Below, in pieces: positions 17,055 through 24,852 of a stretch of 64,000 nt of DNA (the stretch's first letter is position 1; each line of letters starts with the position of its first letter). The position numbers and the translations under genes were made by a program. The notes below the pieces were generated by a model. That model was not told the DNA's origin. It worked only from the letters and a program-made list of their open reading frames with translations, and ran no database searches. The DNA is from Curtobacterium sp. S6 (GTDB lineage Bacteria; Actinomycetota; Actinomycetes; Actinomycetales; Micrococcaceae), in NCBI RefSeq assembly GCF_000710345.2, contig NZ_JHEL01000010.1:124001-188000 (forward strand), given 5' to 3'.

Positions 17055-18611
17055 TCAGTCCTCGGGCTTCGTCCCCGACCAGGCTCGGGCGTAGAACTTG
17101 CTGGACAGCGAATCCAGCAGCCCGGAGTAGGCATCGGGCGAGAGGCTCTGGGCCGAGCCTTCCGGAACCGTCGGCGAGAACGCCGAAACGCCGAGTCCGG
17201 CCTCGTGGTTCTCGAGCTCCAGGCCCGCGGCCTCCAAGAGGGTCGGGAACATGTTCAGCTGATCAACCCGCGGGCGCAACGGAGCGCTGTTCTTATCCCC
17301 CGGGACCCATACCCGGTTGAAGATCGAACGGTTCGGGTTATTGTCGAGCTCCTCGTGGAAGGCGTCGCCCGCGCTCATGTGCTTGAGGTGATCACCCATG
17401 ATGACCACCGCGGTGTCGTCGAGGTAGCCCTTCTCCTTCATGTAGTCCACGTAGCCGGCGACCTGTTGCATCGAGCAGGCGTAGACCGAGGTGACGTCGG
17501 ACTTGGTGTCCACGTTGCAGTAGTCGTAGACGTGGACGGGCTCGTGGGTATCCAAGGTCAGCATCGACAGGTTGAACGGCTGGCCGGTCTTTTCCGACTC
17601 GGCGTGCAGCTGGTCGATCTCTTCCTTGGCGTGCTCCATGAGTCGCTGGTCGCTCAGGCCCCAGTCGCTCCGGAAATTCTTCTCGGGCTCGCCCATGTTG
17701 CGCCAGGTCGAGAGGTCCTTTTCCTCGGTGTAGCCGTGCCCGCCGAGGAATTTGTCCTTGCCGGCGAACGAACCGTTGGCGCCGCCGAGGAATGCGTTCT
17801 TGTACCCGTGCTTGCCGAGGACGTCGCCGACGCAGTTCAAACCACCCAGGTAGTTGGCCCCCTGCCCGTCGGAGTCGGAGGAGCCCGCGCTGCTGAGCAC
17901 CGAGCTGGATCCCTTGAGGGGGACGCCGCACTGCGTCGAGGTCAGCCCGGCCATGGTCCAGCCGCCGCCGTTGTACTGCTGCAGGGAGTCCACGCTCTGC
18001 CATCCCTCGGACTCCGGAGTGGCCTGCTGCAGAGACTCGAAGGCGTTCTTCTCGAACAGCTGATCGTCCGCGAGGGTCTGTTCCCCGGATTCCAGGTAAA
18101 TGGTCACGATGTTGTTCTTGTGTGAATCCCCGGTGACCTTCGGATCCTTGTAGTAATCGGCCATGTCATAGGGGGAACTGGCCGAGCGGATGTAGTCACC
18201 CATGCCGACCGTCGTCGCGAACGACGACGTGCCGCCGATGGTCAGGGCCAGAACCATGACCGCGGAGACCGAACGACCGATCCACGGCGAGCGCCGCGGC
18301 CGCGATTCGGTGTCCCGCCGGGCACGCCTGCGGCGAAGGTAGCGACGGAAAAGCGCGATGCCGATGGTCAGGACGATGGGCAGAACGCCCACGAAGCCGA
18401 TACCCATCCACACGAGGGCCCCACCGCCGCCGTCGGTCTGCACCGACACGAGGTTGGTCAGCATCTGCGACACGGAGATCTTGCCCCAGAAATGGCGGAT
18501 GCCGAGCGCGGCGATCAGGAAGGTGAGTCCGGCCCAGATCAGCAGGTACACCACGACGGTTCCCAGGATGATGCTGGCGCGCTTGATCCCGTGCTTGGTC
18601 CGGCTGGACAT
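17055..18611 (-). CDS. membrane phosphoglycerol transferase-like sulfatase-fold protein (MdoB/LtaS superfamily)
   Basis: A 518-residue membrane enzyme with TM segments at about 12-36, 66-88 and 112-134, then an extracytoplasmic alkaline-phosphatase/sulfatase domain. Active-site signatures are NNIVTIYLES with a metal-binding Glu (174), GGGWTMAGLTSTQCG with the putative Thr nucleophile (219), and VVIMGDHLKH with Asp/His metal ligands. The TxxGxxxxQCG form is closer to proteobacterial MdoB (OpgB) than to the LtaS KTSD-type motif. By family, it would transfer phosphoglycerol from phosphatidylglycerol to a glycan or glycolipid acceptor outside the membrane. Here the acceptor might be lipoteichoic acid or lipoglycan. 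GAGG precedes the ATG. It sits between the two paralogous lipoprotein hydrolases. Confidence 0.82.
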   Translation of the reverse strand: MSSRTKHGIKRASIILGTVVVYLLIWAGLTFLIAALGIRHFWGKISVSQMLTNLVSVQTDGGGGALVWMGIGFVGVLPIVLTIGIALFRRYLRRRRARRDTESRPRRSPWIGRSVSAVMVLALTIGGTSSFATTVGMGDYIRSASSPYDMADYYKDPKVTGDSHKNNIVTIYLESGEQTLADDQLFEKNAFESLQQATPESEGWQSVDSLQQYNGGGWTMAGLTSTQCGVPLKGSSSVLSSAGSSDSDGQGANYLGGLNCVGDVLGKHGYKNAFLGGANGSFAGKDKFLGGHGYTEEKDLSTWRNMGEPEKNFRSDWGLSDQRLMEHAKEEIDQLHAESEKTGQPFNLSMLTLDTHEPVHVYDYCNVDTKSDVTSVYACSMQQVAGYVDYMKEKGYLDDTAVVIMGDHLKHMSAGDAFHEELDNNPNRSIFNRVWVPGDKNSAPLRPRVDQLNMFPTLLEAAGLELENHEAGLGVSAFSPTVPEGSAQSLSPDAYSGLLDSLSSKFYARAWSGTKPED

Positions 18612-18685
18612 GCTTCTACCTCACGATTCCGAGCCTTTCGTGCCCGATCGCACCCGCCCGAAGCTTCCTGTCTGAATTCTGCAGT

Positions 18686-18698
18686 GATTAACTTAATC
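18686..18698. promoter_or_regulatory. short AT-rich palindrome upstream of the phosphoglycerol transferase
   Basis: GATTAACTTAATC is a 6+1+6 base palindrome in the 276-base gap between the transferase (start 18611) and the divergent GNAT gene (18888). It is AT-rich in a GC-rich setting, so it may be an operator or part of a promoter. No known consensus was matched. Confidence 0.3.
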
Positions 18699-18887
18699 CC
18701 CACCACGGTACACCACGCGTTTACCTGATGTTCGTCTACGTGGCGGAATTCATGACCACCCGCGCCGCCTGGCCCGGAGAATCCCGCCTTTTTAAGGTCA
18801 CGCCCGCCGTGTTGCGTCGACCCTCCCAAAGGCCTCCCGAGCCCGATACCCCTGGGCCCAGAGCGGCGGGCATGAAATGCTCGCCAC

Positions 18888-19463
18888 ATGACCACTTCTC
18901 ACGGGCCCTCGCCAGCCGTCTCCCGCGTTCCCGAAGACCGCACGGAAAGGCTCGAGCTGTACAAGCCGACCGGGCTCGACACGGAGGATCTTCATCGCCT
19001 GTACTCGGACGAGCGGACGTGGCGTCACCTGCCCTCGGGCCGGTTCGAGACCTTCGAGCAGACCCTCGAGCAGCTGAGCATCTGGGAATCCTCGTGGGCC
19101 TCCGGGCTGGGCGCGTGGGTCGCGCACCACGCCGGGCGGATGGTCGGCCACGGGGGGTGCGCGTTGAGGGACGGCGGCTTCTGGAATCTGGGCTACCGCT
19201 TTGCACCCGAGGCTCAGGGCCACGGATTCGCCTCGGAGCTCTCCGCCCGAGCCGTCCAGCGCGCCCGGCAACTCCGCCCGGAGGTTCCCGTGGTGGCTTA
19301 CCTTCTCGAGCACAACGCCGCGTCGGCCGCGGTCGCGCGGAAGACCGGGCTCACGCAGCGGTTTCGGGGGCCGGATGCGGGCAATCCCGACCCCGAGGCC
19401 GTACGGGTGGTCTACGCGGATCGCGACCTGACCGACCGCCAGCTCGCGGCCATCATGCGGTAG
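18888..19463 (+). CDS. GNAT-family N-acetyltransferase (RimJ/RimL-like)
   Basis: A 191-residue acetyltransferase of the type that acts on N-terminal or small-molecule amines. It has LYKPTGLDTEDLHRLYSDERTWRHLPSGRF at the start (RimJ-like strand and helix), the acetyl-CoA loop in GYRFAPEAQGHGFASEL (about 104-120, variant of Q/RxxGxG/A), and VVAYLLEHNAASAAVARKTGL before the C-terminus. The substrate is unknown. No clear ribosome site precedes the ATG. It lies between the phosphoglycerol transferase and the second lipoprotein hydrolase, on the opposite strand from both, and ends 9 bases before the hydrolase stop. Confidence 0.82.
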   Translation: MTTSHGPSPAVSRVPEDRTERLELYKPTGLDTEDLHRLYSDERTWRHLPSGRFETFEQTLEQLSIWESSWASGLGAWVAHHAGRMVGHGGCALRDGGFWNLGYRFAPEAQGHGFASELSARAVQRARQLRPEVPVVAYLLEHNAASAAVARKTGLTQRFRGPDAGNPDPEAVRVVYADRDLTDRQLAAIMR

Positions 19464-19472
19464 CCCGGGAAA

Positions 19473-20513
19473 TCAGGCGGACTTCGTTTCTCCCACCGCA
19501 TCCACGGGCTTATTCGTCACGCGGGTGATGATGCCCAGAATTTCCTCGAAGTGCGCGCTCTCGGCCTGAATGATCGACCCGTGAGTGTCGCCGTCCATCA
19601 GTGAAAGTTTCCCCCGGCCTCCGGCCTGCTGGACGGCGTCGATGTAGCGCCGGGAGTTCTCGGGTGAGACCACCGTGTCGCTGGTTCCGTGGATGGCCAC
19701 CACCGGAACCGTCGTATCGATGTTCTGGATCGGGTCCACGTCGCTGTACCGATCCGGCCGTTGAGCGGGCATGCCGCCCAGGGCATCGACGATGGCCGTA
19801 TCGCCGTGGTCGGCCGCAAAGGTCATGTCCAAGGGTCCGGCGAGCGAGACGACGCGGGTGGGAACGAATTTCGGGTGTGCTCCCAGCTCGTGTTCCTCCT
19901 TCGAGTCGCGGGTTCCGGCCCACATGGCCAGCTGGGCGCCGGCGCTGTGTCCCACCACGGTTTCGTCGTCGGTCGTGAACTCCGGGTGTTCCTTGCTCAT
20001 CTGGGGCACGTGGTCCATGGCCGCCGCCACGTCGGTGAAGGTCGTGGGCCATCCCCCGCCCGTGCCGACCCGGCGATATTCGACGTTGTAGACGGCCATG
20101 CCACGGTCGACGAGCGCTTCCGCGTAATCGCTGAAGTCTTCCGCGCCCGTTCCGCCCTTCCACGCACCGCCGTGGATCAGCACCACCAGGGGAACGGTCT
20201 TGGGCTCGTGTTTTCCGGCCGGAAGATAAAGGTCGCCCCAGTTCTGTTCCGGATCCCCCTCCCCCTGGACGGGGTATTGGACGCGGGAAACGTGGGGTTC
20301 GTCGCGCTCGACGACCGCTTCCGCGTGCTCCCCCTCGGCCTCCGACGATGACGCCGAGGGACCAGCCGACGGGGCCGTCGACGAGGACGATGAAGCGGTC
20401 CCCGCACCGGATTGCCCGGAGGAGCAGGACGCCAGGAAGAGCAAGGCGACGGCCGCAAGGGCCGGCCCGCGCAGCCGGCTCGTCCACGTGCGATTCTTTC
20501 CGGGGTTCAGCAT
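19473..20513 (-). CDS. secreted lipoprotein, BD-FAE/esterase-type alpha/beta hydrolase (paralogue 2)
   Basis: A 346-residue lipoprotein hydrolase with signal MLNPGKNRTWTSRLRG, hydrophobic segment and lipobox LFLASC, then a Ser/Glu-rich spacer to about residue 70. The catalytic core has VVLIHGGAW, nucleophile Ser in GHSAGAQLAMWAGT, and His in GDTHGSII. It aligns nearly end to end with the product of 15942-16922 but keeps its own signal and spacer, so the pair is an old or diverging duplication with two unrelated genes between. An AAAGG lies about 10 bases before the ATG. It is convergent with GNAT and divergent from the adhesin. Substrate unknown. Confidence 0.87.
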   Translation of the reverse strand: MLNPGKNRTWTSRLRGPALAAVALLFLASCSSGQSGAGTASSSSSTAPSAGPSASSSEAEGEHAEAVVERDEPHVSRVQYPVQGEGDPEQNWGDLYLPAGKHEPKTVPLVVLIHGGAWKGGTGAEDFSDYAEALVDRGMAVYNVEYRRVGTGGGWPTTFTDVAAAMDHVPQMSKEHPEFTTDDETVVGHSAGAQLAMWAGTRDSKEEHELGAHPKFVPTRVVSLAGPLDMTFAADHGDTAIVDALGGMPAQRPDRYSDVDPIQNIDTTVPVVAIHGTSDTVVSPENSRRYIDAVQQAGGRGKLSLMDGDTHGSIIQAESAHFEEILGIITRVTNKPVDAVGETKSA

Positions 20514-20827
20514 GACGACTCAGCACCTTTCGGTCGTGGCTCCCATCGATGACGGCTCCGTCACCGTCGACGGCACCCGGGATGGCCAGCGTCAGGTCAA
20601 CATATCGTGTCACCCGTCTCGATGTCAGTCCCCATCCCCTGTATGACCCGCGGTCTGTGGCGCCTCGGAACGGGGATCGACGGCGCGAGGCCCCACGGTC
20701 GGGCCGCGCGATCCGGGCTTCATCCACAGTTGCCTCGCCGCGGCGTCGACGCGGAATTTCCGATCTAGCCTGTGCGCATCGCCAACAGCATCGGGGCTTC
20801 CGCCCTGCGACGGAAAGGAATCTCGTC
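20514..20827. other. divergent intergenic region before the adhesin operon
   Basis: A 314-base gap between the divergent lipoprotein hydrolase and the adhesin gene. The adhesin frame is open back to 20549, but no start with a ribosome site precedes 20828, so this is taken as non-coding. It should hold promoters for both directions. I could not pick convincing -35/-10 pairs by eye. Confidence 0.45.
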
Positions 20828-23800
20828 ATGTCCCTCTGTGCCCCGCCGCGTCGGTCGCGCGGTATCTCTCGTCCGTTGCCCCTGGGTGCCACCACGTTCA
20901 GCGGTCTCATGATCTCGGCCCTCCTCGGAACGGGTGCCGCGGCGGCGGTCGAGACCGAGGTTCCGCGCGTGCACTCCGCGCAGGAGGCCGCCGGACTCAC
21001 CGAGCAGGTCCCGCTCGATCACTCGGCCCTGGAGAACGCCGTCCACCGAGCCGAGGAGGCCGGGATCAGCGTCGAGAGCCGCCAGGATCCCCCGGAGTCC
21101 GTTCCGGCGGGGGCCGTCGGGGCGGCCCGAGCGAGGCTCTCGGCGTCCATCGCGCGCCAGGCCGCGGACCTTCAGGCCCTCACCGATCGCTATCGGCAGG
21201 AGCACGCGGAGTGGGAACGCCGTCGCGATGTGGCCCAGTCCGCCTACGACTCCGCCATGGAGCAATACCGCCGCGACCGCGCCAACTATGAATCTCGGCG
21301 CCAGGAATATCTTCGGTCGCGCGCCGACTACGAGCGCCTCGTGGACGAGCAAATAACGCACGCCGACCCCGACGCGGCCCTCACGCCGGAACGGCTCGTG
21401 TACGAACAACCGTTCACGATCTCCCCGGACCGTAACGGCCTGGTCCGCGTGGAGGGGATAGACAACGAACCTGGCCAAACCAATACCTACGACGCGCACA
21501 ACAACTACAACTCGGACTCAGTGACCCACGTTCACCCCGGCAACGGGTCATCCTTCACGGCGTTCTATCGCAACGTCGCCGTCGACAAGGCCACCGGTCG
21601 CGCCCTCAACGCTCAGTTGCGCGTCTCGGACGTGGTGGTGTCCGCGATCAACCCGGGGCCACCCTTGATCGAGGTGTTCTCCAACTTCTCCGACAACATC
21701 GCCCTCTACAACGTGACCGCGGCCAAACAGACGCTCACGTACACCTACGCGGACGACGGCTCGCCGTATTCCGACCGGTATTACGTCTCCTTCGGTTCCC
21801 TCAACGGGCAGTACACCTCGGAGGCCTCCCGCTATGAATTCGCCCAGGGCGAGTACGCCGAGGCGGATCGCGGCGTGATCGCGACTTTTCTGAATCCGGT
21901 CTCCGAGATCGCCCGCCGATCCCAAGAGGTCTACGGGACCGGCGGCAACGGCTCGGTCCGGGCGTTCATGCTGCCCCACGGCTCGGGTCAGTCGAGGGAC
22001 ATCGGGGACACCGAGCCCGACATCATGCGCCGGCTCGGCGTGACGTTTCTGGCCCACAACGGTTCCTCCTTCTGGGTGGGCACCTCGGGCGGATCCCCGG
22101 GGCACGAGCCCGAGGACGTCGGCAGCGTCACCGCCACGTACAACCACGTGATGCTCTCCGCCGACACAGTGGCCCCCACGGCGCAGGCACCGATCGCCCC
22201 CACGCCGCCCAGCGAACCCGAGAAGAACATCCCGGATCCCCCGGAGCCCGTGCACACCACCGTGCATTACCACCGGCTCGAGACTCCCTTCCGCCCCACG
22301 CGCAAGGTCGCCGAGGGCGAGGGCGGATTCGTTCTCCCCGGTCAGAAGACCCATCATGCGGTGACCCAAGGGACCGGGTTCCGGCCTCTGGACGCTTTTG
22401 TCCTGGGCGACAACATCCTCGCGACCGAGGACGGTCGTTTTCCCGTCTCGGTTGACCCCGCCGCCGTGCACGTGACGTCGGGCGATGTTGACGTCACGGA
22501 CGAGTTCCGCGTGCGCATCGAGGAGGCGGTCTTCAAGGACCGAAAAGTGCTCCAGGTCCGGGCCGAGGCAACGTCCCCGCGGTCCCTTCCGGCCGCCACG
22601 GAGTACACGCTCCACGTAGAGCAAACCGCGCTGGATGACGGCGTCTCGGATGAAGAAACCGACATCGGTTTCGCGATCGTCAACGAGGACATGGACTACA
22701 CCGATCCCCACTCCTATCCCGAGCCGTCGCTCCACCCCCATAAATTCGCCACCGCAGGGGCCCAGGCCTCGCCCGCCGACGGCCGCGCCACCACCGTGGG
22801 CGAGACGTTGACGTACCTCCTGGTCCTTGACGCATCGGAGCTGGACCGGACCGTCACACCCGTCTCGCGACTCGGGCTGATCGACCACTACGACGACGCT
22901 CACGGACGCATCCTGGCGGATCGCGTGCGGGTCATGGACATCCCGCCCACCGCGGACGCCTCGTCACCGCGGGAACTCGCCGGCCTCGCCGCGGCCGGGG
23001 CGCGGGAGGTCACCGACCAGTTCACCGTGACCGATCACGGGTCCGACGGCCTGTCCGTCATGGCGCGGTCGGGGGCCCAAAGTCTGGTGCCGCAGCTTGG
23101 CGGGCGGTTTCTCGTCGAGATTCCGTACGAGGTGACGGACAATTCCGACGGCGAGGTCAAGAACGCCGCGTGGCAGATCGTCGACGAGACGCGCACCCCC
23201 ACGGAGACGGTCGTCAATCCGCTCCGCGCCCGTGCCCCGCACAAACACGCCGTCGCCGACTCGGCGGGCCACGAGAGGCTCGATGACACCGTCATCGCCA
23301 TGAATTCCCGGTTCTCGTACGAGCTGGAATCCTCGACCCGGCCCGCCCACGTCGCCTCGGAGACCTCCGAGTGGACCGTTGCGGACGATTTCGACGAGGG
23401 ACACGATTCCCTGACCGGACCCGTCACCGTCACGACGCGATTCCCGCTGACCCTGGCCAACGGGGCCAGGCTCGATGCCGGCTCCGACATCACCGGATTT
23501 TTCGCGACCACCGTCGATGAGGCCCAAGGCTCCCTGACGGTCGCGGCTCGGCAGGAATTCCTCGACCTCATCAATCTTCCCGAGAACAAGGACGCCGACC
23601 AGGGATGGGTCGCCCGAATCCCGATGACCCGCACCGCCGCCGGAGACGTCGAGAACGTCATGACCGAGTCCCTCGACGGGTACTGGCTGCCGTCCAATGC
23701 GGTCACGACCCATACCCCGGCCCCCGACGCGGCCACCCCCTCACCACCCGAGAGCCACGCCCCCGAAGTACCCGGCCCGGTCCCCTCCCCTCTGCCCTCG

Positions 23801-23968
23801 TCGCCGGCACCGTCCCCGGCCCGGCCCCCGGTCGGGCGAACCGCCCACACCGGCGCGACCGGGCTCCCGGTGGCTTCCCCCTGGGTGGCCGGGGCGGTCG
23901 GAACATCGGCGCTGCTGGCCGGTGCCGGCCTCTACAGGGGACGCCATCGCGCAGGCGGCCGCTCATGA
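20828..23968 (+). CDS. antigen I/II (SspB/GbpC-like) family cell-wall adhesin
   Basis: A 1046-residue surface protein. Signal peptide at about 1-41 ending near GTGAAAA. A short charged coiled coil spans about 97-177. A GbpC/Spa-type V domain spans about 188-460; its start LTPERLVYEQPFTI parallels the antigen I/II LVYDL segment. A Pro-rich linker is followed by TVHYHRLETP (about 488), the counterpart of the streptococcal VHFHYSRL. Repeated antigen I/II C-type isopeptide-like domains follow to about 980, then a Pro/Ser stalk and a sorting tail: TAHTG (1005-1009), hydrophobic segment, RGRHR end. AAAGGAA lies before the ATG. It is translationally coupled to a sortase. Adhesion to host or microbial partners is the family role. 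The ligand is unknown. Confidence 0.85.
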   Translation: MSLCAPPRRSRGISRPLPLGATTFSGLMISALLGTGAAAAVETEVPRVHSAQEAAGLTEQVPLDHSALENAVHRAEEAGISVESRQDPPESVPAGAVGAARARLSASIARQAADLQALTDRYRQEHAEWERRRDVAQSAYDSAMEQYRRDRANYESRRQEYLRSRADYERLVDEQITHADPDAALTPERLVYEQPFTISPDRNGLVRVEGIDNEPGQTNTYDAHNNYNSDSVTHVHPGNGSSFTAFYRNVAVDKATGRALNAQLRVSDVVVSAINPGPPLIEVFSNFSDNIALYNVTAAKQTLTYTYADDGSPYSDRYYVSFGSLNGQYTSEASRYEFAQGEYAEADRGVIATFLNPVSEIARRSQEVYGTGGNGSVRAFMLPHGSGQSRDIGDTEPDIMRRLGVTFLAHNGSSFWVGTSGGSPGHEPEDVGSVTATYNHVMLSADTVAPTAQAPIAPTPPSEPEKNIPDPPEPVHTTVHYHRLETPFRPTRKVAEGEGGFVLPGQKTHHAVTQGTGFRPLDAFVLGDNILATEDGRFPVSVDPAAVHVTSGDVDVTDEFRVRIEEAVFKDRKVLQVRAEATSPRSLPAATEYTLHVEQTALDDGVSDEETDIGFAIVNEDMDYTDPHSYPEPSLHPHKFATAGAQASPADGRATTVGETLTYLLVLDASELDRTVTPVSRLGLIDHYDDAHGRILADRVRVMDIPPTADASSPRELAGLAAAGAREVTDQFTVTDHGSDGLSVMARSGAQSLVPQLGGRFLVEIPYEVTDNSDGEVKNAAWQIVDETRTPTETVVNPLRARAPHKHAVADSAGHERLDDTVIAMNSRFSYELESSTRPAHVASETSEWTVADDFDEGHDSLTGPVTVTTRFPLTLANGARLDAGSDITGFFATTVDEAQGSLTVAARQEFLDLINLPENKDADQGWVARIPMTRTAAGDVENVMTESLDGYWLPSNAVTTHTPAPDAATPSPPESHAPEVPGPVPSPLPSSPAPSPARPPVGRTAHTGATGLPVASPWVAGAVGTSALLAGAGLYRGRHRAGGRS

Positions 23969-24774
23969 GGACACGAAGGAGGGACAGGTTTCGCCGCATC
24001 GCGGGCGCGACGTCCCTCGTCGCGGGGGCCATTCTGCTGCTTCTGACGCTGCTGGCGGCCCGGGATGCCGCGGGAAGCTGGCGCTTCTACCTGAACGATC
24101 CCACGTTGCTCGCGGCCCAACGCCTGCGCTCCGACGAGGGGCACGACCTCCTCGCCCGCGGCGAGACCATGACCTCGATCGATCTCACCTCCGGCGGTCA
24201 GTACGCCCCACGACCGGCCCGGCAATTTCGCCACGCGACCTGCGACGCCGCAACGGTCCCCCACGACCAGGAGACCTCCCCGCCGCGCGCGTCCTCCTGG
24301 CGGGCACCGTCGATCCACGCCGAGTCGGTCGTGCGTTCCACCACGGTGAGGCAGGACGGCGTCATTCCGCTCGTCGATGCCCCGGACGGCGTGTGGGACG
24401 ACGCCACCGGGCCCATCGGCTCCGAGGCCGGGGCCACGCTCCTGGCCGGGCACGTCAATTACCCGGACGGCCGGCTTTCGCCGTGGGGCAAGCTCCACCG
24501 CATCCGGGAGTGCTCCCGGATCACGGCCACCGATCCCGCCGGGAAACCGCACGCGTATCTGGTCACCGACCTCTACATCGTTCCGCAGCGAGAATTACCC
24601 GATCACCCGGAGCTGACGGACCGGGCCGGGCCGCCGCGGCTGTACCTGGTGACCTGCGCGGGCCCGGAGACCCCCGGGGTCTCGCCCGGCCTCTTCCAGT
24701 ATCAGGACAATCTGATCGTCGTCGCCCAGCCCGCACCTCAACCGAACGCGCCTCGCGCGGAGGGCTCGATATGA
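23965..24774 (+). CDS. class E/F-like sortase dedicated to the adjacent adhesin
   Basis: A 269-residue membrane-anchored transpeptidase that by family would cleave the adhesin sorting signal and join it to the wall. It has a basic N-terminus, TM at about 13-31, then a sortase domain from about 115. Active His lies in ATLLAGHVNYPDG (H163) and Cys in LYLVTCAG (C231). The strand after the Cys reads FQYQDNLIVVA. Related actinobacterial sortases usually have Arg nearby (YRDN), but here I see Gln and no Arg before the tail, so the catalytic Arg may be missing or displaced. About 80 residues between TM and core are longer than in minimal sortases. The ATG overlaps the adhesin stop (ATGA). Confidence 0.83.
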   Translation: MRTRRRDRFRRIAGATSLVAGAILLLLTLLAARDAAGSWRFYLNDPTLLAAQRLRSDEGHDLLARGETMTSIDLTSGGQYAPRPARQFRHATCDAATVPHDQETSPPRASSWRAPSIHAESVVRSTTVRQDGVIPLVDAPDGVWDDATGPIGSEAGATLLAGHVNYPDGRLSPWGKLHRIRECSRITATDPAGKPHAYLVTDLYIVPQRELPDHPELTDRAGPPRLYLVTCAGPETPGVSPGLFQYQDNLIVVAQPAPQPNAPRAEGSI

Positions 24775-24777
24775 ATC

Positions 24778-24820
24778 AGGCGGGGCGGGAACGACCCGAT
24801 GGATCGTTCTCGCCCCGCCT
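24778..24820. terminator. bidirectional terminator between sortase and APC permease
   Basis: A 17-bp stem (24778-24794 with 24804-24820, one G-U pair) and a 9-base loop. It serves the convergent adhesin-sortase operon and the permease gene. Confidence 0.8.
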
Positions 24821-24852
24821 CAGAAGCCCTCGCGGGCCACCGCCTCCCGGGG

